From assembly GCA_949316495.1 (NCBI GenBank), contig OX439001.1, forward strand, positions 48,026,556 through 48,090,555: a stretch of 64,000 nucleotides of DNA, in the 5' to 3' direction. The position numbers and the translations under genes were made by a program. Positions 38,160-49,090 of the stretch are shown piece after piece. This DNA comes from Amphiduros pacificus. Lineage: Eukaryota; Annelida; Polychaeta; Phyllodocida; Hesionidae. Under the pieces are notes generated by a model that was given only the letters and a program-made list of their open reading frames with translations, had not been told where the DNA came from and ran no database searches. The first letter of the stretch is position 1, and every line of letters begins with the position of its first letter.

Positions 38160-39268
38160 TAAGTCTCCCTTGTTTTTGTTCATTGTTTTCTTTTTGCATC
38201 GCTGTATGATGACGTGAACATACGTTACAGAAGATATTCACGCTTTACATTATGCTGGGGATGTTTTGGCAGGATTGTAAGCTTGTGTTTTGGTACATTT
38301 TGAGCGCATATCGCTCTTCAAGCTGTCCAACATGCCTGGCCACCATGAATCACGTTCATCTCAATAAACTGCGGGCCAGCTGCCTGCTCCACATTCCCGA
38401 GACAATAAGAATTTGTAAATGACATCTTCCCATGAAATATTCACGATTTCTTCCTGATTGATGCTTCACCTGCCCCAATCTGCGCACACAGAGGCCAGTC
38501 GCTGTATTTTTCTATTTTGCTTTCAGCGTTATTAGAGCCTGCGTAGCAAACACCCCCGGTCTTCCCACGTTTAGCTCTTTGTTCTTTGCGGGATCAGCTG
38601 GCGGCCATGGATCTCTGCATCCTCATATTGAGATGTGCCATTAATGTGTGGATCCTAATCAAATTGCGCTAATGTCACCCTAGGAGTGGACCATACCTCA
38701 CACAATAGCTACCCCAGCCGGGGAAGCCACTCCGCGCCGCCACTGATATACTACTCAATAGCACATTTATCGGGTCTGCATCATGTATTAGACATCCAGG
38801 GGTGGACCTCTTGTGAGAAACCACTGCAGTTAGGATAGGATCGCCGATATAGATGAATACACTGAATAGAACCACGTGGTCTTCTGTTTTTATCATTTCT
38901 TTATTTTTACATAGGGAAACAAAGAACACCAGATAGTGAGGAATTTTGTTAAGAGACACACGCTGGCTAAAGATAAATTATGTTGAGGAATGTCGTGGTC
39001 GTTGAGGGTAGTGGACAAGCAAACAAGAGGATATTCTAAAAATGGAAGAAAAAAATGCGATCAATAGTAAGTTTGCATAAAATATGAGGAAAATAATACA
39101 AGTGAAGTTACACATTGTGAATGTTTTGTTATTAAAGGCCAGGACACACGTCTGGATCTGGTTGATTTTATTAATGCTTAATTGTCAATTCATTAATTAA
39201 TGATGTTTCCAGTTCAAAATAGCATGACATCAACATTATATGAATTGCTCTTTGTCAGAAGTGCTAAA
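38160..39268. other. Non-coding, possibly regulatory
   Basis: No exon recognised. 38440-38700 is GC-richer than average and contains homeodomain-like ATTAAT and CTAATCAAATT words and another GCCTGCGT. It might be a conserved non-coding element, but that cannot be judged from one sequence. Confidence 0.35.
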
Positions 39269-39720
39269 GTCTTTTCTGACCATGATAACAAGCATTTGGC
39301 AGCACACGATGACCTTTGCATATTGGAATTGAGAGATAGAATACATTAGATTACTTGTAAGCCCCTACTTTTTCAATTGATTGTAATTGAAACCAAAAAC
39401 AGAAAGTGCTAAAATAAACACATCAGGCCAAGTGAGATTAAATGAGAATATTTGCAAATAAAGAGGTGCAGAGTTGATGAGAAGTTCCCGAATGGTCTTT
39501 TCTGACCATGATAACAAGCATTTGGCAGCACACGATGACCTTTGCATATTGGAATTGAGAGATAGAATACATTAGATTACTTGTAAGCCCCTACTTTTTC
39601 AATTGATTGTAATTGAAACCAAAAACAGAAGTGCTAAAATAAACACATCAGGCCAAGTGAGATTAAATGAGAATATTTGCAAATAAAGAGGTGCAGAGTT
39701 GATGAGAAGTTCCCGAATGG
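39269..39720 (+). repeat. Recent 226-bp direct tandem duplication
   Basis: Copy 1 is 39269-39494 and copy 2 is 39495-39720. They appear identical except for a one-base indel (CAGAAAGTGC versus CAGAAGTGC). Either a very young duplication or an assembly artefact. Confidence 0.93.
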
Positions 39721-41802
39721 TTGGCTTAACAGGACTAGATTTATTTTCTAAGTAATGACCTCGTGAGCTCCCGCTGACTCGCTGGCCCTCGCTGAGTGAT
39801 GGCAAACTTGGACAGGGGCGTGTAAAATAGCACAGCCTGGTTTGCATTTTTATTGAGAGATCTGCGAGAGCTTGGGAGTGATGAGACACTGTCAGGCAAT
39901 ATCCATTGTCTGACGATCTGTCACCATTTGCCAGCCTGCATTGTTTTTTTAGTGTGCTTATTCTCTTGGACTCCAATATTTTCAATGCTTTGCAGAATTT
40001 CTGTAGACTTTTCAAAGGCAAACATTGCTCTATTGCTCGATTTTATTTCAATGCCACGTTGATTTATTGAGAACTGATCATAGTATCAAAACAAAAAAAT
40101 AACTGTTACATTTAATACCAAAACCCTTTTTAAAAAAACAACAGAAAATAGAAAACTCATAAAACTGATGTGAACATCTTTTTTGGGGGTTCTGACTTTT
40201 CCATTTAATTTATTCCTTGTTTGGTCTGCTGACCTTTGCAGAAAGTTTGCAATTAGTAGACTGCCAAGACCGCTAACATGTAGCATTCATCTTGTGATAC
40301 ATGGCCTTTCATCTGTATCAAGCTCTATGTTGATCGCATTAATTTGCCTGCCTCTCCCATATCAGCCTGCAATATGTCAACCCCGCCAATCAGGGTCAAA
40401 CTTTCCTCTTTCCACAAGCTCTGCATCTTTCATCTTTCATGCTAGAGTTATTTCTCCATCCATCTCATCTCTTTCAATCCCATCGTGATAAACTACTCAC
40501 AATGCAATCTGAATGACTGTCTGACTCCCTTCCTTTGATCACATCCGCCGGTCTTGAGTTAATGTTGTTATTTCTTTGTTTTATTCCCTTTAGTTCTATA
40601 TAGATATGTTTATGATTATTTCCTCGAGCTAGTCACCACAGTTTGCGGCCCACCTCTCTTTAATTGTTTCATCAGTTAACTTCCGGGTCTTAATTTCGTC
40701 AATAGGTCATCCAATCCCATTATACTCTCGCATCAATTCAGGAGCTGAAACTGACTCGATTTCCAGCGGACATAACTGCTGACCAAAATATCTCACCAAT
40801 GATTTAAATTGTATATAGCTGATACATACATGCTCTCAAATATTTCACATGTGAAATAAAATTTCAGTTGTGTGTCAATAACTGCAATGCATATATATTC
40901 TTTCTATTTCATTTGTCATTCTTCCCTTCATTTGACCTTTAATTTAGATAAAACAGATCATGTTTTTGTGTAAGCTATTTGTTATGCATGAAGCTGAATA
41001 TCACATAATCTGAAATATACTGTTCATCGCTAAATTGCTCCATAGTGTCACAGAATATAGTAAAGACTACATATCTAATTAGGTCAAGTTATTTAACAGA
41101 GAGCATCTATGTTCATATATCCTGCTTTACCGCAGAGGATTGATCAAGTGCCTCGCATGAAATATTGCTCCAAATAACGGTATTTTGAAATCATGTATCG
41201 CAACTACATGGTTATTCCATTCTGAAATATTGAGAAAATCCCCCCTTTCATGAATGAATAGCTTCGTGTGATTTAGTAATATATATGTAGTTTACTTTGG
41301 TAAAAAAATATTGTTATACATATTTTGGCAATTATACAAATAATTGTGTAATCATTGGACATGATAGTATAAGGTCTCCGGTGTAGAATTATGTCATATT
41401 ATATAATAGAGCTATGAAAGATGAGTACTGGTGAAAGCAGTTTGTTGCACAAAATGATGCGAAGCTCAACTGCAGACAATCAATAATTTGTTACGTCACA
41501 TCGCATAATTTGTTTCAAGACGATGTGTGCGACCTTCTACTAGAACAACTTTCCCACTGGTCGGTATATGAGGATATATGATTTCTCGCAAGATTGTGTC
41601 TCAATAAATAATAGACCAGTATAGTTACTGAATATCGTAGTTAATCCCCCAATCTTCAACTAATCAATGCTACTCTCTGTCATGTGTAAGAAAGTTATTT
41701 TGATCAATATCATTTAACACAAAATTACACACTATTTTATTCATATGAAGGTGCATTAGCGCAGAGAAAAAAACAAATACTTTATTGTAATGAAAATTTG
41801 GA
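39721..41802. other. Intergenic or intronic, nothing recognised
   Basis: AT-rich with short chance frames. If the exon at 37969 joins 49569, this stretch is intronic. No repeat with clear register was seen. Confidence 0.45.
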
Positions 41803-41899
41803 ACATATATTTCCATAAAATTGAAAATATTTTCAAGGCACTTGTCTGTGAACATATTTCCATAAAATTAAAAATATTTTCAAGGCGCTTGTCAGTGAA
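41803..41899. repeat. 47-bp tandem duplication
   Basis: Two adjacent copies containing TTCCATAAAATTGAAAATAT and TCAAGGCACTTGTCTGTGAA, about 90 percent alike, with a period of 47 bp. Confidence 0.85.
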
Positions 41900-43417
41900 C
41901 AATCTCCTGACATTCGGTTTCCTTTATTATTAACTAAATCATTATACTCTGTATTTTCTGAGTTTCCGCCCTCTCCCCCCAATAAAGGGCCTGTATATCT
42001 GTATGGACACTCACAGCACAAAAAGGAACAAAGGGGACAGCAACAGTCAACTCTGGAGTCAATACAACCATGTTATTAATTGTTCATCTAGAGCTCATTG
42101 TGGACTGTAGATATTCGTGGTGAGTGGTATAATTAGAATGAGACCACAACAGCGTTTGACTCAGGATATCAAATTGATATTGATTTCACTGTTTCTATTC
42201 TAAACATCACACAGGAAACATGGCTAGGAGTGTCAAAAGTCTGCGGTTGTGTAACACTGGATTGGCCGAGAACTTTCAATACTATTTTGCCCATGAGACT
42301 AGACCATTTAACATGGATGATACAAACCGTGTTTGCCTCAACATCAGTTTATTTTATCCAATATACGATACTCATTGAAATTGCAATGCAAAATGACCAT
42401 TCATTCTTGCATATTACGATTTGGTAGAGCTGACTTCAAATTGAGATATCTCAGCTGATAAGTAGCTGGGCCAGTATGAATAATATTACAATTCTCATAT
42501 TGTTCTATATTCTCATTTTTAACTGAAATGTGATTTATGTTTTTATCGATAATGAACACAAATGCGCATAATATGCAGTGTACATAACTCACTATAAACA
42601 TAAAAGATAAATGACTTAGAACGTGGATTGTTGAACCTTCATCGCAAGTCAACACAGAAATAGCGTTTATCATTTGAATAATACATCGAGTGTGCCATCA
42701 AATACATTTTGAATAGCAATAATGCATTAGCAATGCTGAAAGCTGTTACTTTTAGTGTAGCTGGCCGCACATTGACGCTGAGGGCCCGTGCATAATGCAA
42801 GCAGAGAGGTTGATTGGCTCCAGAGACCCAGAGCTCCACATTGTGCACACAAACTGGCCTGGGTACACTCTGCTGCGGATACAGGGACATATATGGCATC
42901 ATACTCCCATGTCTTGCATCATATTACCACGGATTTAGCTGATAACTGTATGTTTTGGATTAGTGATTATACTGAGTTTTACCTGTGAAATAGACAATTT
43001 GAAAAATAGACAATTTGAAAAGTACGAAAATAATTTTATGACTAGATAAAGATTTTCTTTCTCATAAAATTGTATTTGGGTTTTGAAATGTTTTCAAGAT
43101 CTGAAATGTTTTCAAGATATTTTCTAGACGTTTCAAGATTTTATGATTTATCATATCTTAAATTTTATTTTCTTCCAGAAATGTCCACCAGACATACAAA
43201 TACAAGTTAATCACCAAAGCCATAACTGACTCCCAACGTTAACATGCTGTATTCTCCATATTGAGTCAAAGAGAGGTTGTTAGATGGTCCGAACAAGGGC
43301 TTAGGATGGTCTGAGATAGGCTGTTAGAAGATATTGAAAAGGTTTTTGAAAGGTCTTCAGAAGGTGTTGAAAAGGTTTTGGGAAGATCTCAGAAAGATTT
43401 TCTCGAAACAATATTAG
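41900..43417. other. Intergenic or intronic, small repeats only
   Basis: No coding exon recognised. A short duplication of TGAAATGTTTTCAAGAT lies near 43084-43125, and a loose GAAAAGGTTTTTGAAAGGTC-type repetition at 43325-43400 leads into the 39-bp array. Confidence 0.4.
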
Positions 43418-43790
43418 TATGTATATAGAATATTGATAACAGCACGTAGTTGTGCCAATATGTACAGAACATTGATATCCACGCGGTTCTGCCTGTATAC
43501 AGAACATTGATATTAGCACGCGGTTCTGCCAGTATATACAGAATATTGATATTAGCATGCGGTTCTGCCAAAACATACAGAATATTGATATTAGCATGCA
43601 GTTCTGCCAAAAGATACAGAATATTGATATTAGCATGCGGTTCTGCCAAAACACACAATATATTGATATTAACATGTGGTTCTGCCAGTATATACAAAAT
43701 ATTGATAATAGCAGGTGGTTTTTCCAGTATATACAGAATATTGACATTAGCAGGTGGTTTTTCCAGCATATACAGAACATTGATAATAGC
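43418..43790 (+). repeat. 39-bp tandem array, left part
   Basis: About 9.5 units; each contains GGTTCTGCC and ACAGAATATTGATA. The array is cut at 43790 by a 1,000-bp insertion and resumes in register at 44791. The apparent ORFs on both strands are repeat by-products. Confidence 0.93.
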
Positions 43791-44790
43791 TTGGAGTAAT
43801 TATGAATGGAGGTGTGACGTCATGGCAATGGCGTCATGGCAATGCATTGTTTTACAGAATGGATTCAGAATGCTTTGATCCTATCATAGTTGTCGACATC
43901 AGAACAGTGGAAAATTTAATTTATATTAAAAAAAAAATATTGGCCAATGTTTCATTAAAGTTTTATACCACATTTAAGTGTCTTTTTTTATGAAGAAAAA
44001 TTCAGAATAGTTGCTGTTTTGTGGCTTATAATACAATCCACTCAAAATTACTTCAAATAAATCTGTTCATATCTGTTCTGATTGCTTCAATTATAAATAT
44101 TCTGAAAAAAGGAAAAGTGCATATTCTAAACCTTTTATTTTTTTATACATGTTTAGAAAAATTATGTCACTATTCATGTTACTTTGTAAAAACTTTTAAA
44201 ACAAAACATTATTTATGATATAGCATTTATAAAATTTCTGTTGCATTTTTTATTGTTATTTTTTGTTGATTTTAAATGATGACATAACGTTTTATAAATC
44301 AATTTATTTCTGATGGCGCAAATATTGGCGGGCTATAAATTACATTTTCTGATAGTATTTTTTTCACTGAACAACATGGTATATTTTTCTAAGCTGCCAA
44401 TATATGCGCCAATAATTAAAAATAAACTGGAATGAAAAAATAACAATAAAACACGTGGTTCTATCAGTATTTGATATTGTAGCAGCAATTTTTAGCATAT
44501 TGTCATAACTTTGATATGATTTCATAAATCTTTTCATAAAATCGTCCAAACTTGGAGCAGAGAAACAAAATTTATACCTTTATAATCAATGAAACAGGGG
44601 GAACATTTCATTCGCAATATGTGTAGCTCTAAATCATAGATTTGTGGAGTCAAAATTGCTTTGAAAATGAATTACGTCAAAAATTTATTATCTTGCGCCT
44701 ATATGGCGTCATCATAACAATGCCCAAGGCGGCAACTATGTTGTCCCCTTTGATCCCACAATGTCGCGTTTCCATTCATAATTACTCCAA
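43791..44790. mobile_element. 1,000-bp TIR element with 9-bp target duplication (Mutator-like, non-autonomous)
   Basis: The left end TTGGAGTAATTATGAATGGA (43791-43810) and the exact inverted copy at 44771-44790 form perfect 20-bp TIRs. GATAATAGC flanks both sides (43782-43790, 44791-44799). Removing the element plus one 9-mer restores an uninterrupted 39-bp tandem array. A 9-bp duplication fits the Mutator/MULE group, though Merlin-type (8-9 bp) is possible. The interior is AT-rich with no credible transposase, so it is probably mobilised in trans. An internal inverted motif (ATATTGGC/GCCAATAT with GGCGC) lies at about 44315-44412. Confidence 0.88.
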
Positions 44791-44982
44791 GATAATAGCA
44801 TGTGGTTTTGCCAGTATATACAGAATATTGATAATAGCATGTGGTTTTTCATGTATATACAGAATATTGATATTAGCAGGTGGTTTTTTCCAGTATATAC
44901 AGAATATTGATATTAGCAGGTGGTTTTGCCAGTATATACAAAATATTGATAATAGCAGGTGGTTTTTCCAGTATATACATAA
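44791..44982 (+). repeat. 39-bp tandem array, right part
   Basis: About 4.9 further units of the same repeat as 43418-43790, in the same orientation and register across the inserted element. Confidence 0.93.
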
Positions 44983-46340
44983 CGATTCTATCTGGTTCTG
45001 CCAGGACAAGAAGATGTTTTATAATGTAAAACTGTCACGTTATGCAAAACGGTGCAATTAATTTTCCCTAATGCTGTGTATAGAGGTTTAGTATCCTCGG
45101 AAGTGTTAACAGGTAGTCTACAGGTAGTCTACTCTGTCATAAGGACCTAATATTAGGGAATCATATTCATCTATTTGATCGTAGACAATAACCCCAAGTG
45201 TAATTAATCAATAAAGGTGTCGTCATTGTGTAAAATATGGTATATAATATTTCCCATATTCATAATGGCTGAATTTGCCAAAGTGCAGATATCTTGTTAT
45301 AGCATGGTACTTCCGCCACAATGCTGAAGGCTTAGGGAAATGTCAGAGGTATAGAACTGTGTTTGTCACCTGTAGTTGGTGTATGTATGGATGAGAAAAC
45401 CAAGATGCATCAGCTCACCTTAGTGCAGGATATCACCACAGCAGCGCATTATTCAATTGCTGGCGTTGAATTTAACACAATTATAAACTGCAAAAGGCTG
45501 TTCCATTAAACTATTTTTTACACTGTCAAAGTGTTTACACCTAAACACATTTTGCCGCTGTTTATTGAATCAGGGTGAAATAATATGATGTACATATTCA
45601 CCACTTACTAGATAACTGGTAAATTGTGGATAAAGGCTTGATTATAGAATTGTGAAGTATTTGTGAGAATGAGAGCAATATTTCTCAGCCAGTGTTAGCT
45701 AATACAAGTTCAGATTGAAATATGACAGGAATAAAGCCAGGGGCAACATGTTCTCAAGTATTTGATGTATTGCTTTCCAAGAATGACACGGATGTTATTT
45801 GAGTCGGTGCAATTATGACGCAGAACACACGTCAGTCCTGTCTGCAAGGCATCTATCCCGGTGTAAGAGACTGTTGCTAGAATAAAGACAACCATATTAT
45901 GATAGCATGTCAATCCCCAGAGCAGTATAATACCCTACATATCCCCGCAACGGGTGACACACAAATGGTAATAGGTTGCTTGTAAATATAGATAAATCGA
46001 TAGTTAAATGCACCCGGTGTAGAATATGCTAGAATAGGTTACATTATGGTCATGACAAATGTCTCTTTATAAATGAATAAGGAACGTGTTTAACATTGAT
46101 GTTAACATTTTCAGCCATTGCAGTCAGTAGGAGATATACCAAAAGTTAACAGAAATATCCAACTGTGACCATATTAGAGGGATTGTTTTAGTACTTTGAC
46201 AACTTTTACATTACATTTCTCGGCTTGGGAATATTACACCTGATGCGGTTATTCTACACTTGACAATGTGGCGCCTGAAGAGACAAGTCAGTGCCTGTGC
46301 CTGACAAGTAATGAGAGGCTGGACCAGACAAGTAATGATA
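44983..46340. other. Intergenic or intronic, nothing recognised
   Basis: AT-rich, no exon recognised. The last 40 bp are diverged edge units of the next minisatellite (GACAAGTAATGAGAGGCT). Confidence 0.45.
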
Positions 46341-47180
46341 GGTTGTACCAGACAATGATAGGTTGTACCAGGCAATGATAGGTTGTACCAGACAATGATA
46401 GGTTGTACCAGGCAATGATAGGTTGTACCAGGCAATGATAGGTTGTACCAGACAATGATAGGTTGTACCAGGCAATGATAGGTTGTACCAGACAATGATA
46501 GGTTGTACCAGACAATGGTAGGTTGTACCAGACAATGGTAGGTTGTACCAGACAATGATAGGTTGTTCCAGACAATGATAGGTTGTACCAGACAATGATA
46601 GGTTGTACCAGGCAATGATAGGTTGTACTAGACAATGATAGGTTGTTCCAGACAATGATAGGTTGTACCAGACAATGATAGGTTGTACCAGGCAATGATA
46701 GGTTGTACCAGACAATGATAGGTTGTACCAGACAATGGTAGGTTGTACCAGACAATGGTAGGTTGTACCAGACAATGATAGGTTGTACCAGGCAATGATA
46801 GGTTGTACCAGACAATGACAGGTTGTACCAGACAATGGTAGGTTGTACCAGACAATGGTAGGTTGTACCAGACAATGATAGGTTGTACCAGGCAATGATA
46901 GGTTGTACCAGACAATGACAGGTTGTACCAGACATTGGTAGGTTGTACCAGACAATGGTAGGTTGTACCAGACAATGATAGGTTGTACCAGGCAATGATA
47001 GGTTGTACCAGACAATGACAGGTTGTACCAGACAATGACAGGTTGTACCAGACATTGGTAGGTTGTACCAGACAATGGTAGGTTGTACCAGACAATGGTA
47101 GGTTGTACCAGACAATGGTAGGTTGTACCAGACAATGGTAGGTTGTACCAGACAATGGTAGGTTGTACCAGACATTGGTA
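46341..47180. repeat. 20-bp minisatellite, 42 units without an indel
   Basis: The unit is GGTTGTACCAGACAATGATA. All 42 units are exactly 20 bp; variation is by substitution only, in the second half (GATA, GGTA, GACA, GGCAATG). A five-unit pattern of 100 bp repeats three times from 46731 to 47030. The edges on both sides are diverged and share GACAAGTAATGAGAGGCT. Three reverse frames stay open (up to 321 codons) because 60 bp is a multiple of 3; I do not call them genes. Confidence 0.95.
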
Positions 47181-47399
47181 GGCTCTACCAGACAAGTAAT
47201 GAGAGGCTAGACCAGACAAATAAGGATAGGCTAGACCTGAAAAGTTGTGATGTTCTGATCCATGCCTCCAGTGGTCTCATCCAAGTCCTCATTGGCCAAA
47301 TTCAGGGTCATCTGTGGGACAGCTCAGCTCTTTCGTTCTGTGCACCTCTCATTCTCAGCTTACCTCTCTGGCTCAGCTCATTTCTTTGACTCAGCTCAC

Positions 47400-47780
47400 C
47401 TCACATCACCTTACCTCTCTGACTCTGGTTTAACTCACAACTATGGTACAGCCCACCATTGTGGTTCAGCTCACCACCCTGGTTCAGCTCACCTCTCTGG
47501 TTCAGCTCACCACCCTGGTTCAGCTCACCACTCTGGTTCAGCTCACCTATCTAGTTCAGCTCACCTCTCTGGCTCTGGTTCAGCTCACCTCTCTGGTTCA
47601 GCTCACCTCTCTGGTTCAGCTCACCTCTCTGGTTCAGCTCACCTATCTAGTTCAGCTCACCTATCTAGTTCAGCTCAAAGCTATGGTACAGCCCACCACT
47701 CCGGTTCAGCTCACCTCCCTGGTTCAGCTCACCTATCTAGTTCAGCTCACCCATCTAGTTCAGCTACCTCCCTGGCTCAA
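47400..47780. repeat. 18-bp minisatellite
   Basis: About 17 units of GGTTCAGCTCACCTCTCT with small variants (CACCCT, TATCTA), plus two GGTACAGCCCACC units and a few 6-bp insertions. It is unrelated in sequence to the 20-bp array 220 bp to the left. Confidence 0.9.
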
Positions 47781-49090
47781 ATCATTCCGCTGGTTCATCT
47801 TGACTGCTCTGGTTCTGTTACTCAAAGCTTGGGTTCAGTCCCTGACAGTTTGTTCATTTGTCTGATTCAGCCAAAAGCTTTTTATAGAATTAATTTCCCT
47901 TTTGAAGGGTTCCTGTCACAAACTATTTGGTATGTTCCTGTCTCAAATTCAAATATCATAGAATATGCCAATTGTCTGTAGTACAGGTGTTGCAACTGTA
48001 CAATTGGAGAAAATACAATATCGATCCAACCACAAAATCGCTAAATTCACACGATTTTTCTGCATCAGAATAAAACAGATCCAGGCCAGATGATTTTGAC
48101 TGACATTTTACTAAGAAAACATAAATGATAATGTCTGATCAACGCATTCAAATTCATTAAAAGGAAATATATAAATGTATATATGAGCTTGAAAATAAGA
48201 GAATCATTACATTCCAGTAATACTTCCAGTAATGTGTATGGTATTTCTCAAATAGAATAGACCAAATAAAGACCAAAAGGTGTCATATTTGTTCAGTTGT
48301 ATGACTTTATAAGGTCAGTTACCGAGTGTCCTGTGGCAGGATTGACGTCATCTGCCACTCAGAATGCTTGGCCCATCTTATGGTAAAATCAATAGCTGTG
48401 CTCAGAGACATTTGATATTCGCCATTATTGCCATTTTGTCCCATTTATCTCAAACATTTATAGGTTGCCTCTTCACAGCTGATCTTCAGTCACGTGACAA
48501 TCATTTGCATGGCGGAGGAAACGCCAAGGTACGGTGAAATTATCCAATGGCAATAGACATTGTGAAACTCGCAGCGGTTTAGCATTAGGCAGAACTAGTC
48601 TATCGATCTAACAGGCATTGCTCCAGTTACACACAACAGCCAATCATTTAACAGAAATTAAAGGTTTTGGCTTATCCATCAGACTTTTTCTTTCCTGAAA
48701 TACATACATTTTGTCATGAAACTTAATGCGTAGTTCCTCATGGCGGGAGGACCTCTTTCTGCCAGTAACAGTAAAGGTCAATCGTCCCATGGAGGATAGG
48801 ACAACATGCAATGTTCCACCTCATGCAATGTTCCACCTCAGTCCACAGCCCCAGGTCATGCATGTGTGTATTGCATGTCCCTGGTGATGATTGTTTACAC
48901 TAATATGCAATTTATGACCTCTCCTGAACAGTATGTCTTTTTTTCTCGTAATCCGAGATCTATTCAGTGTAAGTCAGAATTTCATATATGTTACACACAA
49001 AGAGGCGGGGAACTGCCAAATGTAAATAAAACAGCACATCAAAGTGGGCTGGAAATAGAATTCAATTCAACAAGCATCAGGTCTATTAAC
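47781..49090. other. Non-coding, upstream of the unassigned gene
   Basis: No exon recognised. CAATGTTCCACCTCATG is tandemly duplicated at about 48809-48840. The CAGCCAATCA near 48638 is a CCAAT-type word about 450 bp before the start codon at 49091. The frame of that codon stays open back to 48806, but the upstream part has no protein-like look. Confidence 0.4.

Noticed and set aside
43301-43878. Open frames on both strands over the 39-bp AT-rich array
   Set aside because: They come from the tandem repeat and are broken by the 1,000-bp insertion.
34170-44982. Relationship between the two 39-bp arrays (34.2-35.9 kb and 43.4-45.0 kb)
   Set aside because: The units share only their length. Sequence and base composition are different, so the equal period is probably coincidence.
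46211-47219. Open frames of 175-321 codons on the minus strand over the 20-bp array
   Set aside because: Three overlapping frames all read the same MSGTTYHCLVQP-type repeat; a 20-bp unit shifts through all frames every 60 bp. This is a repeat by-product.
47262-47981. A 239-codon frame rich in GSAHLS repeats
   Set aside because: It follows the 18-bp minisatellite and an equally repetitive second frame is open alongside it; no gene structure.
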